From Mesorhizobium sp. (GTDB lineage Bacteria; Pseudomonadota; Alphaproteobacteria; Rhizobiales; Rhizobiaceae): DNA of 41,050 bases. This document shows, one piece after another, positions 33,463 to 39,890 of the stretch. The position numbers and the translations under genes are program-made. Each line of letters opens with the position of its first letter. Within the stretch, counting starts at the first letter, position 1. The notes under the pieces were generated by a model. That model was not told the origin of the DNA. It worked only from the letters and a program-made list of their open reading frames with translations, and did not search any database. The DNA lies in NCBI RefSeq assembly GCF_024509055.1, contig NZ_JANINM010000235.1, forward strand, positions 1-41,050, read 5' to 3'.

Positions 33463-33633
33463 CGCACCCCCCTCTGTCCTGCCGGACATCTCCCCCTCAA
33501 GGGGGGAGATGATGCTCTCAATCGGTTTCGCCAATCGCCAAGGTCGCAGCGGGAGCGCAGGCGCCGATGCTGCCAATCTCCCCCCCTTGAGGGGGAGATG
33601 TCCGGCAGGACAGAGGGGGGTGCTGTCCCGCCG
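33463..33633. repeat. Two inverted copies of palindromic repeat family A
   Basis: An inverted copy (33463-33512) and a direct copy (33575-33633) flank ~60 bp, so the block can form a very large hairpin. The shared core is GATGTCCGGCAGGACAGAG. The rest of 33373-33775 holds no gene. Confidence 0.88.
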
Positions 33634-33775
33634 ACGTTGACGACTGGCGTCGCGGAACCTCCGAACCCCGAAATCCACACCAAACCCACTGCCTTCACGG
33701 CTGCGTGATGGCTAATAAGCCTTATGCGGTGTAGGCTTGGTGCGCAGGGTTTACAGAGGGCATCGGGAGGACAAC

Positions 33776-34183
33776 ATGCCACGCGTTTCGGAACTTTTCT
33801 TCAAGACCGCCATCATCTTCTTGATCCTCGGCATCGCGATCGGGCTGAAGATGGGGATCTCGGGCGATCACGGCGCCTTCCCGGCGCATGCCCACTTCAA
33901 TCTTCTGGGCTGGGTGACCAGCGCGATCTTCGGCGGCTACTATGCGCTCAATCCGGCCAAGGCCGAGCGTCGCCTCGCCATGATCCATTACGGCCTCTAC
34001 ACGCTCGGCCTGGTGGTCATGCTGCCGGCGCTTTACCTGAAATATGCCAATGGCAACGACGCCATGGAGCCGGTGCTGGGCATCGGCTCGCTGATCGTCG
34101 CCGCCGGCGTGCTGGTCTTTGCCGTCGTGGTCTTCTCATCCTCGCAGGCACAGCGTTCGGCGACGTCCGCCGCGGCGCGCTGA
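33776..34183 (+). CDS. Four-helix membrane protein with HAHxNLLGW motif
   Basis: 135 residues from ATG 33776 (GGAGG 5 bp upstream). Four hydrophobic segments at about 9-27, 37-57, 67-90 and 100-123. The motif FPAHAHFNLLGWVTSAIFG is shared with a family of small membrane proteins often labelled cytochrome-c oxidase-like; its His residues could bind heme or a metal. Whether it has any oxidase role is unknown. Single gene; no partner subunits nearby. Confidence 0.72.
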   Translation: MPRVSELFFKTAIIFLILGIAIGLKMGISGDHGAFPAHAHFNLLGWVTSAIFGGYYALNPAKAERRLAMIHYGLYTLGLVVMLPALYLKYANGNDAMEPVLGIGSLIVAAGVLVFAVVVFSSSQAQRSATSAAAR

Positions 34184-34260
34184 GTTCCTCGGGCGCTGTC
34201 TGTATTGATTTGGAGCCGGATCCGGATTTCAGGTCGATGTGACCCGGGATCATCCGGCTC

Positions 34261-34361
34261 AGAGCAATTCCAGGAAAAGTGTGAAACGGTTTTCCGTTCG
34301 GAATTGCGTGAAACACAAAGGTGGAGCGGTTCGGCGTTTCCGTGAAACGCTGAAACGCTCT
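34261..34361. repeat. Complete dispersed repeat, family B
   Basis: Begins AGAGCAATTCCAGGAAAAGT and ends near AACGCTCT; inner arms GCAATTCC and GGAATTGC pair. Its end touches the stop codon of the SyrA-like gene. A related sequence is translated within the TadE-like gene at 31470-31589. Confidence 0.85.
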
Positions 34362-34656
34362 AGGACATCAGTCCCGGGAACAGCCACGCGAGCAGGGCGT
34401 GGATGATGCCGTCCCGTTCGAATGGCGCGGGATGCTTCGCCGGCGCTGGTCCGATGTCGCCCTTGGTCTCGTCGGTTGCGGGGCGCTCGCCGTGCACCAG
34501 CCACAACACCGCGACGAAGTAGCCGGCCTGCAGCACCACGCCCGCCAGGAACGTCCAGCCCAACGCTGCCAGCATCGATCCGGTGGACGCGTAAGTCCAG
34601 CCGAGCACCACCAGGAGCGTTGCTGCCATTCCCACAAGAAACTGCGGAAAATACAT
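34360..34656 (-). CDS. SyrA/ExoX-like exopolysaccharide regulator
   Basis: 98 residues from ATG 34656 by family resemblance; in-frame ATGs at 34707 and 34719 would add a basic 17-21-residue leader. Begins MYFPQFLVGMAATLLVVLGW, then TGSMLAALGWTFLAGVVLQA and GYFVAVLWLVHG: two membrane helices with the spacing of the exopolysaccharide repressor family. In Sinorhizobium these small inner-membrane proteins adjust exopolysaccharide synthesis. The soluble tail (~57-98) is longer than usual and ends in a hydrophobic LLAWLFPGLMS. The stop codon lies at the edge of a family B repeat. Confidence 0.72.
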   Translation of the reverse strand: MYFPQFLVGMAATLLVVLGWTYASTGSMLAALGWTFLAGVVLQAGYFVAVLWLVHGERPATDETKGDIGPAPAKHPAPFERDGIIHALLAWLFPGLMS

Positions 34657-34829
34657 TTGCCCAACCCAACGCCGCGACCGTTGCCGGTCGTCGACGATTG
34701 CACCCATTTCTCTACCCATCTTGACCCATGCACCTTTTCCAGGAGGACCGCAAGGCGGCCGTAGCCTCCGTTGCGTAGGCCTTTGGCCGCGCCCGGGGCG
34801 GGACCTAAGGTCGGGGGACCTTTGTTGGA

Positions 34830-34854
34830 GGAACCAAGCGGCGGGCGATCCGTT
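34830..34854 (+). promoter_or_regulatory. EcfG-type promoter
   Basis: GGAAC (34830-34834), 16 bp, CGTT (34851-34854), an exact match. Predicted start near 34861, about 24 bp before the ATG of the 30-residue gene. Confidence 0.78.
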
Positions 34855-34884
34855 CCCTTCCCGAATATTGATCAGGAGGAACTA

Positions 34885-34977
34885 ATGGACCGCAGCGTGT
34901 ATCAGGCGCGGTGGCTTCTCGGGCCTTTGCTCGGTCTCGGCGCAGTCGTTGCCGCCGCCGGCTTCCTGCTCGGCTGA
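34885..34977 (+). CDS. 30-residue single-helix membrane peptide, stress promoter
   Basis: ATG 34885 follows AGGAGG at 5 bp, one of the best ribosome-binding sites in the window. Product: MDRSVYQARW, then a hydrophobic helix (LLGPLLGLGAVVAAAGFLLG) to the C-terminus. With an exact EcfG promoter and a terminator downstream, it forms a complete minimal transcription unit. Function unknown; a membrane-embedded regulator or stabiliser is a guess. Confidence 0.75.
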   Translation: MDRSVYQARWLLGPLLGLGAVVAAAGFLLG

Positions 34978-35031
34978 AGCCCGCTTTTTCCCACTACCGC
35001 CGAGATCGTCCCTTCGTCGGCGGGGGCCAGA

Positions 35032-35070
35032 CCCGCCGCCTTGCACGCCAAGACGGCGGGTTTGGATTTT
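35032..35070 (+). terminator. Probable terminator of the 30-residue gene
   Basis: A 12-bp stem with one mismatch (from 35032 and to 35060) and the tail TTTGGATTTT (35061-35070). The rest of 34978-35278 shows no gene. Confidence 0.6.
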
Positions 35071-35278
35071 CATGCATAGCTTCGTTTCCCGCCGGTTTTT
35101 GCCTGCTGGACCCGGCTCACGAAACCCTCGCGAACGCCCACGACTCGTGGTTTACAAATCCGTAAGTCGCCATCCTTGCCAAAGTGCGTTACGAATCCGC
35201 TCGCTAAGAAGTCTTGTTTTTCAGCCTCGCGTTCCGGTAGTTGCCAACGCGGGGCTTTCTTTTGCGGCGGACCGTCAA

Positions 35279-35368
35279 ATGAGCCGAACGATGATTTGGG
35301 TCGCGCTGATCGCAATCGGGCTCGGCGTCCTTTACCTCCTGCAGGCGCATGGCCTGATCAGGTTCTAA
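35279..35368 (+). CDS. 29-residue single-helix membrane peptide
   Basis: ATG 35279 (GGA 7 bp upstream; ATG 35291 is an alternative). The product MSRTMIWVALIAIGLGVLYL and onwards has one transmembrane helix and a short polar end (QAHGLIRF). No known family. Support is limited to the typical layout and its position among similar genes. Confidence 0.4.
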   Translation: MSRTMIWVALIAIGLGVLYLLQAHGLIRF

Positions 35369-35438
35369 GGAGAACGCCTGGCGTGAGCGGTCGGTTATTC
35401 GCTCCGTCGGTGCGCCTTCAGGAGGCGCTTAGCCGTCA

Positions 35439-35669
35439 TTAGGGGTTGTCGTGTGCCCGGCCTTCCAAGGCATCATCCGTAATCAAGCGGGCCAGATGAT
35501 CCCGGCTGAGGCTCAACGATGCTCTCAGGAAGTTCAGGAGAGCTTTTGGACCGACTGTAGACAGACCGCTTTCGTCCGCTTGCGCGATCACCGCAAGCTG
35601 GTGGGTTATCCGCTCTTCGATATCGCGAATATGCTGCTCAACCCGCTCGATGTCGGCGGCATATGGCAT
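35439..35669 (-). CDS. Small helical (coiled-coil) hypothetical protein
   Basis: 76 residues from ATG 35669. Mostly helix with heptad-like spacing: DIERVEQHIRDIEERITHQL, then LLNFLRASLSLSRDHLARLI. It resembles the short rhizobial proteins with a helix, a central Gly and a second helix ending in HR-type residues. The open frame extends to 35855, but the extra residues look non-coding. Cytosolic; function unknown. Confidence 0.55.
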   Translation of the reverse strand: MPYAADIERVEQHIRDIEERITHQLAVIAQADESGLSTVGPKALLNFLRASLSLSRDHLARLITDDALEGRAHDNP

Positions 35670-36033
35670 CCCGCTAACAATACCCCATTTCCCCGATTCT
35701 ATATTAGCACCAGCCACTGCGGAGTACATGTGGTTTGTTCCCGCCGTCATGCAATCGAGGGATGAGTGCTGTCGGTTCGCCCCATATACGGTACTTGTGG
35801 CGCCCCAAACCCCAACAGCGCCACGAGCGCCGGTTGAGAGGGAATGACCCGCCACCCTATCCTTCTAGCGAGCCCACCGGCGCTCCCACTACCGCGACCC
35901 CAGCCACAACCAGCCGATGAATGTGGGCTGCGCCAAAACCGCTGCTTCCACGGGAACCTGGACTCGGGGTCTCGCAAAGAAAGGCCCGCATCGCCGGAAG
36001 CGATGCGGGCCTTTTCTTACGAGGCTGTCCCGA
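35670..36033. other. Intergenic region with terminator, no gene seen
   Basis: About 310 bp (35670-35980) without a believable gene, followed by the terminator of the DUF1236 gene. Codirectional minus-strand genes flank it, so a promoter for the 35439-35669 gene should lie here; I do not recognise it. Confidence 0.4.
35980..36015 (-). terminator. Strong rho-independent terminator of the DUF1236 gene
   Basis: A perfect 13-bp stem (35981-35993 with 36001-36013) with a 7-nt loop and T-rich tails on both strands. It lies 19 bp after the stop at 36034 and could work in both directions. Confidence 0.88.
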
Positions 36034-36855
36034 TCAGGTGAGGATCAGCACGATCCTGTAGCTGTCCGGGTCGACGATGACGATCCGCCCGTCGGCCAGC
36101 ACGAAATATTCATAGCCCTCATAGGCCGGGACGATCTTGACGATGCGCGACGGCAGGCGATGCAGGTGGATCCTCTGACGAGGCACCTCGATGCCGACCG
36201 AGATGTCGAAGTTCACGTCGCGAACAGGTTCGACCTTGGTCTCGTGGATGATCTGCGTGACCTGGGTCTTCTGCTCGACGGTCACGTTGTTGATCGACGC
36301 CGTCTTGCTGTTCTGGTCGACGTTGCCCTGGGCGTTCTGCTCGGTGTTGGTGCCGGCCTTGCCCTGGGCCTGCTCATTGGTCTGCGCCTTGGTGCTGCCC
36401 TGCGCCTGCTGCTTCTTCTTGAGCTGGGTGTTGTCCTGGGCATTCTGGTCGGTGCCCGCCTGGCCCTGTGCCTGCTGGTTGGTCTGCATCTTGGTGCTGC
36501 CCTGGGCATTCTGCTCAGTGCCATTCTTGGCCTTGCCCTGGGCCTGCTGCTTCTTCTTCAGCTGGGTGTTGTCCTGGGCGTTCTGGTCGGTGCCCGCCTG
36601 GCCCTGGGCCTGCTGGTCGGTCTTGACCTTGGCCTTGCCCTGGGCCTGTTCCTGCGTGTTGGCGCCGGCCTTGCCCTGCGCCTGCACGCCCGCCTTGGCC
36701 TTGCCCTGGACCTGTTCGCCGGCCTTGCCGCCCTTCTGGCAGTCCGTCTGGCCGGACGCGCAGTTGCTGTCGCCGCCTGTCTGGGCGCTCTGAGCCATTG
36801 CTGCGCCGCAACCGACGCTTAGTGCGAGCATGCTTGTGATCAGCAGATGTTTCAT
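36034..36855 (-). CDS. Exported Gln/Ala/Lys-rich protein with C-terminal DUF1236
   Basis: 273 residues from ATG 36855 (GAGGAG 7 bp upstream). Signal peptide about 1-21 (ending AAMAQ). Residues ~40-190 are low complexity, dominated by QAQGKA/QNAQ units, with a near-perfect internal duplication of a 27-residue block (including TDQNAQDNTQLKKKQQAQG) at a period of 46 residues (138 bp). The C-terminal ~70 residues match DUF1236: IEVPRQRIHLHRLPSRIVKI, VPAYEGYEYFVLADGRIVIV, DPDSYRIV. DUF1236 is an envelope domain common in rhizobia with unknown function. A GGAAC-N16-GGTT promoter-like site lies 39 bp upstream. Confidence 0.85.
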   Translation of the reverse strand: MKHLLITSMLALSVGCGAAMAQSAQTGGDSNCASGQTDCQKGGKAGEQVQGKAKAGVQAQGKAGANTQEQAQGKAKVKTDQQAQGQAGTDQNAQDNTQLKKKQQAQGKAKNGTEQNAQGSTKMQTNQQAQGQAGTDQNAQDNTQLKKKQQAQGSTKAQTNEQAQGKAGTNTEQNAQGNVDQNSKTASINNVTVEQKTQVTQIIHETKVEPVRDVNFDISVGIEVPRQRIHLHRLPSRIVKIVPAYEGYEYFVLADGRIVIVDPDSYRIVLILT

Positions 36856-36893
36856 TGCGTTTCTCCTCGGAAATTCGGTCCCTTCGCTGGGGT

Positions 36894-36918
36894 AACCCTG
36901 CTTGAAAGCCATTGTTCC
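36894..36918 (-). promoter_or_regulatory. EcfG-like promoter, one mismatch
   Basis: On minus: GGAAC (36918-36914), 16 bp, GGTT (36897-36894). It differs from the consensus only at the first base of the second element, usually C. Well placed for the 36034-36855 gene. Confidence 0.5.
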
Positions 36919-36978
36919 GAAATTGTTTGGCGAAATGCCGTGGACGTTTTCGGGGTCGGCGCGCCGGCATTTTCTCGA

Positions 36979-37004
36979 GGAACCAGCCTGGGCCCGACGG
37001 CGTT
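36979..37004 (+). promoter_or_regulatory. EcfG-type promoter, distal
   Basis: GGAAC (36979-36983), 17 bp, CGTT (37001-37004), an exact match. The next supported gene starts at 37222, so this may be a distal promoter of that gene or serve an unrecognised short RNA. Confidence 0.6.
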
Positions 37005-37081
37005 GGGATCGGCAGGCTTCGCCGGCCGGCGGGTCCGGTCGCGGGCGTGGATGCAGTATTATTTTGTTACCATATGCTAAC

Positions 37082-37106
37082 GGAACCTTCCGCCCGAGCC
37101 GACGTT
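37082..37106 (+). promoter_or_regulatory. EcfG-type promoter, proximal
   Basis: GGAAC (37082-37086), 16 bp, CGTT (37103-37106), an exact match. Predicted start near 37113, giving a ~109-nt leader before ATG 37222. Otherwise the region 36919-37221 has no gene. Confidence 0.68.
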
Positions 37107-37221
37107 GCCGCCTCTGGAACCGCCCCGCCTCGTCGAGGCTGCCTCATCGAGGACACAAGCGGCGGGCAGGGTGCGGTTTCGGGCGGCGGCGAATAGGGCA
37201 AGGGGGAGGAGGCAAACTAAT

Positions 37222-37443
37222 ATGTCGAAACGAGAAATCGGAACATCCCGTTCGCTCGGGATGCGTGTCGCCGATCTGAGAGCCAGGATGCAGGATGCCA
37301 GGATCACCGAGCACGAAATGAAGACCTTCCAGAAGGTCGCGGCCATCATGGGGGGCGGCGAGGGCTCCCTACGCATTGACGCGGACGATTTGATCGCCGC
37401 GTCCTTCCTCACCGAACCGCTCGGCGAATCGTCGCTGAACTGA
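37222..37443 (+). CDS. Small hypothetical protein under tandem EcfG promoters
   Basis: 73 residues from ATG 37222 (GGAGG 9 bp upstream). Soluble and helical: SLGMRVADLRARMQDARI, EHEMKTFQKVAAIMGGG, DADDLIAASFLTEPLGES. No family I can name. Two exact EcfG sites upstream make it a strong candidate for the general stress regulon. Confidence 0.62.
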   Translation: MSKREIGTSRSLGMRVADLRARMQDARITEHEMKTFQKVAAIMGGGEGSLRIDADDLIAASFLTEPLGESSLN

Positions 37444-37631
37444 CAGCGGCCTCCTCCGTCATCCGATACCCACTCCTTCGCCGTACCCGCTTCCGGGCGG
37501 CGGCGAAGAAAGTTGCGCATCGGCCACACACCGGCGTCCGCAAGCCTGGCGACCGGGGGCTGGCCGATTGACAACGGTTCGATCGCCGCCCGATCTTGCG
37601 CGACGGGAAACCGGCAACAGGGGGCGTTCGG

Positions 37632-37730
37632 ATGAAGAAGGTCTACGAAAAGCCAGCGCTGGCCATGCGCCAGAAGCTGAGCACGGTGACGGCGGCTGTT
37701 CCGGTGTCGCAGCAGAAGCCGCCTGCCTGA
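37632..37730 (+). CDS. 32-residue RiPP-precursor-like peptide
   Basis: ATG 37632 with AGGGGG 7 bp upstream. The product starts MKKVYEKPALAMRQKLSTVT and ends in a Pro/Gln-rich tail (VPVSQQKPPA). The YxxPxL at residues 5-10 and a Thr near residue 20 resemble leader peptides of lasso-type and related RiPP precursors, in which the YxxP element is bound by a recognition domain. Short peptides of this shape are sometimes labelled putative RiPP precursors in rhizobial genomes. No maturation enzyme (B/C protein, ATP-grasp, radical SAM) is in the window. A TTGACA (37568-37573) lies at promoter distance, with a weak partner CGATCT 17 bp on. Confidence 0.55.
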   Translation: MKKVYEKPALAMRQKLSTVTAAVPVSQQKPPA

Positions 37731-37925
37731 CGACCTTTGGGTCGACGGCGCGCCGACGAGGCCGATCTGACGACAGTCCGTCCTTCACGTCGACAATGGT
37801 TGACTGGCTCGCCGGGGCAGGGCGCGCAACGCAGTTGGCGACGTCAGGCTGTGGGTTGGATCAATCGTTGAGATCCGGCTGATCTCATCTGCATAGCGTT
37901 GCGGCCCATTGGCCGCCTGGGATCG

Positions 37926-37959
37926 AAGCCCCTCGCATCGCGGGGGGCTTTGTCGTTTT
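37926..37959 (+). terminator. Rho-independent terminator
   Basis: Stem AAGCCCC (37926-37932) with GGGGCTT (37944-37950) and the tail TGTCGTTTT. It lies ~200 bp after the RiPP-like gene and just beyond the convergent DUF982 stop. The DNA between 37731 and 37925 has no gene I can support. Confidence 0.65.
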
Positions 37960-37977
37960 CAGGTTCGGAGAATCTTT

Positions 37978-38316
37978 TCAGTGCTGGACCAGGCCGTCGC
38001 GCCTGGTTCTGACGCGTCTGATCCTGGCGTCGCGCAACGCTGCCACCGGGTCGACCCCGGTCCATGCGATGCCGGCGCCCACGGCGAAGCTGAGGAAGGC
38101 GCGCCGTGCCGCGTCGGGCTCCATCCGGCCGGCGCGGGCGGCCTCGCAGGTGCGCAAGGCAACGCCATAGAGCTGGCCCCGCGTGGCTCGCGGCCACTCC
38201 TTGAGGAAATTCTGCATTTGGGCGAGCGAGGCGATCTCGCGCCTGAAACCGGCGCCGACGGCGATCGCCACCGGGGCGCGGAGCTCGATATCGCTCCTGA
38301 CGAAACCTTCCTTCAT
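37978..38316 (-). CDS. DUF982 domain protein
   Basis: 112 residues from ATG 38316. The DUF982 pattern is clear: FRREIASLAQMQNFLKEWPR, RGQLYGVALRTCEAARAG and DAARRAFLSFAVGAGIAWTG. DUF982 proteins are small soluble rhizobial proteins of unknown function, often in many copies per genome. The tail is Arg-rich (RIRRVRTRRDG). It is divergent from the DUF1236 gene at 38522. A GGAAC-N16-CATT sequence (38374-38350 on minus) is a weak promoter candidate. Confidence 0.85.
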   Translation of the reverse strand: MKEGFVRSDIELRAPVAIAVGAGFRREIASLAQMQNFLKEWPRATRGQLYGVALRTCEAARAGRMEPDAARRAFLSFAVGAGIAWTGVDPVAALRDARIRRVRTRRDGLVQH

Positions 38317-38408
38317 GTGCGGACTCTTTCTGCATTGCGAAAGTCTTTCAATGCAAAGCCGCGGCAAGTGTTCCGCCCACAGGGCAATATCAATTAGGCG
38401 ATGCTGAC

Positions 38409-38433
38409 GGAACAAGTGTACGGCGCGGACGTT
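38409..38433 (+). promoter_or_regulatory. EcfG-type promoter
   Basis: GGAAC (38409-38413), 16 bp, CGTT (38430-38433), an exact match. Predicted start near 38440, about 80 nt before ATG 38522. Confidence 0.75.
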
Positions 38434-38521
38434 TGCCCCGGGAGCTCGCAAGTTCGACCTGTCGTTGTTTCCGCTGTGCGGAGGCAGGGCGGAGCTCGCA
38501 AAACAAAACAGGAGACTTACA

Positions 38522-38821
38522 ATGAAGACCACTCTCATTCCCGCTCTCGCCGGTCTGGCTCTGATCGCCGGCGTTGGTTTCGCGGCCGCTGACGAAGTGA
38601 TCGTCACTCCCGAGCAGCAGACAGTCGTGAAGGAATATGTGCACAAGCATCCGATCGCCTCGGTCAACGTGCTCGGCCTCGAGCTCGGCGTTGGCTCGAC
38701 GGTGCCGGATACCGTCGAATTGCAGCAGGTGCCGGACGTCAAGTACCGCTACGCGGTCGTGAACGACCACACCGTGCTGATCGATCCCGGTACGCGTCGG
38801 GTCATCCAGGTGATCCAGTAA
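38522..38821 (+). CDS. Small exported DUF1236 protein
   Basis: 99 residues from ATG 38522 (AGGAGA 6-7 bp upstream). Signal peptide about 1-23 (ending FAAADE). The whole mature part is one DUF1236 domain: VLGLELGVGSTVPDTVELQQ, VPDVKYRYAVVNDHTVLIDP, GTRRVIQVIQ. It lacks the low-complexity arm seen in the other DUF1236 protein of this window. An exact EcfG promoter lies upstream, so stress induction is likely. Periplasmic, role unknown. Confidence 0.88.
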   Translation: MKTTLIPALAGLALIAGVGFAAADEVIVTPEQQTVVKEYVHKHPIASVNVLGLELGVGSTVPDTVELQQVPDVKYRYAVVNDHTVLIDPGTRRVIQVIQ

Positions 38822-38842
38822 GCCAGCGCTTGCGAGCCTGAT

Positions 38843-38864
38843 CCTCCCGCCCGTGGGCGGGAGG
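38843..38864 (+). terminator. Perfect GC hairpin after the DUF1236 gene
   Basis: A 10-bp stem (38843-38852 with 38855-38864) and a 2-nt loop, 21 bp after the stop. The T-run is weak, so termination may be partial. Confidence 0.6.
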
Positions 38865-38876
38865 GTGTCGGCTTAT

Positions 38877-38923
38877 CTGCGTGCCGTCCATGTAAAGCGT
38901 GATATACTGCGGACGGCACGCAG
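38877..38923. promoter_or_regulatory. 13-bp inverted repeat before a small gene
   Basis: CTGCGTGCCGTCC (38877-38889) and its exact complement (38911-38923) enclose a 21-nt A/T-rich loop containing GATATACT. It lies 25 bp before the next start. It could be an operator over a promoter or a stable leader structure. Confidence 0.45.
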
Positions 38924-38948
38924 AAGGCGCCCGGAAGGAGGCGCGGCC

Positions 38949-39158
38949 ATGCATCATCCGCATGTCGAAACACCCAATATAACCCAGCATGTCGATAGGC
39001 TGCTGGCCGAGCACAGGACCGGCCTGCTGTCGATGACGCAGGCGATCGCGCTGCTGCGCGAGCGCTGCGGAACCGACCGCTCCGATGCCGATCTGGCCGG
39101 ACTTATCGCCAAGAAGGCGGCGCATCTGGGAGTGGCTGTCGTCTCGGACGCTCACTGA
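38949..39158 (+). CDS. Small hypothetical protein
   Basis: 69 residues from ATG 38949 (GGAGG 7 bp upstream). N-terminus with His/Pro (MHHPHVETPNITQHVDRLL), then an amphipathic helical part (MTQAIALLRERCGTDRSDAD, LAGLIAKKAAHLGVAVVSDA). No recognised domain. The upstream inverted repeat may control it. Confidence 0.6.
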   Translation: MHHPHVETPNITQHVDRLLAEHRTGLLSMTQAIALLRERCGTDRSDADLAGLIAKKAAHLGVAVVSDAH

Positions 39159-39294
39159 GAGAGGTTGCCGCATCCTGCCTCTCCCGGCATCGCTCCGGCC
39201 GCTCAAAACGCGCGTCCGGCACCCCGAGACGCCGCCTGAAAATTCCGCTAATGTTTGCTCTTCGGGGGATCGGTCCCAACCTTAGGAGGCGACA

Positions 39295-39549
39295 GTGACG
39301 GACGACAGGCAGGAACGCATTCGCCGGCGGGCGCATGAAATATGGGAACAGGCCGGCCGGCCCGAAGGCGCGCATATGGACCATTGGGACCAGGCGACTG
39401 CCGAGATCGACGCCGAGAAGAAGCCGAAGGCCAAGGCCACCAAGAAAGTCGCTGCCGCCAAGGCAGAGAAGCCCAAGGCCGCAAAGGCGGAGAAGCCCGC
39501 CAAGGCCGAGAAACCAGCCAAGGCCGCCAAGCCGAAAACCAAGGGCTGA
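39295..39549 (+). CDS. DUF2934 protein with Lys/Ala/Pro-rich tail
   Basis: 84 residues from GTG 39295 (AGGAGG 5 bp upstream). Residues ~5-40 match DUF2934: RIRRRAHEIWEQAGRPEGAH and DHWDQATAEID. The C-terminal half is a series of AKAEKPKA-type units resembling histone H1 tails, so it could bind DNA or RNA, which is inference. DUF2934 proteins are common small proteins of alphaproteobacteria, often stress-related. No EcfG motif is seen here. Confidence 0.85.
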   Translation: MTDDRQERIRRRAHEIWEQAGRPEGAHMDHWDQATAEIDAEKKPKAKATKKVAAAKAEKPKAAKAEKPAKAEKPAKAAKPKTKG

Positions 39550-39890
39550 GATCCTTCGGCGGAGTTCCGCTTGATCGCAAAGAAATGCGTCTGGCCGCAG
39601 GCCGCGGCTGGCGCGACGCGCACGCGCGCGGGGCTGGTGGTGCCCGCCGCCGCTGGCGCATTTCATCTCCGTCCAGCATTAGAATGTTCTAAAATATTTC
39701 TTTGGTGTGCCGGGCGGCTTGCTTTGCTGGCAAGTCATTCGATGTGGCGTTGCTGCAACGCTTCCGGCGCTATTTGAATGCACCCAGTAAAAGTCAGGTA
39801 TTGCCGGCGCGCGTGCGTTGACTCGCCGCGCCGGCGCATGCGCCTCTCGCGGCAGGGGGGTTCTTAACCACCAAATTCCGGAGGGACAAA
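39550..39890. promoter_or_regulatory. Intergenic region with TTAGAA-TG-TTCTAA palindrome
   Basis: 341 bp without a gene. An inverted repeat TTAGAATGTTCTAA (39679-39692) inside an A/T-rich patch lies ~200 bp before the mini outer-membrane pair. It recalls the arms of the iron control element bound by Irr (TTTAGAA...TTCTAAA), but the spacer is not one I can confirm. Confidence 0.35.

Noticed and set aside
33463..33633. Possible CRISPR-like repeats
   Set aside because: Only two copies in opposite orientation, no regular spacers and no cas genes; a dispersed palindromic element instead.
37796..37882. Short plus frame after the RiPP-like gene as a possible second peptide
   Set aside because: No ribosome-binding site and no recognisable leader or core features.
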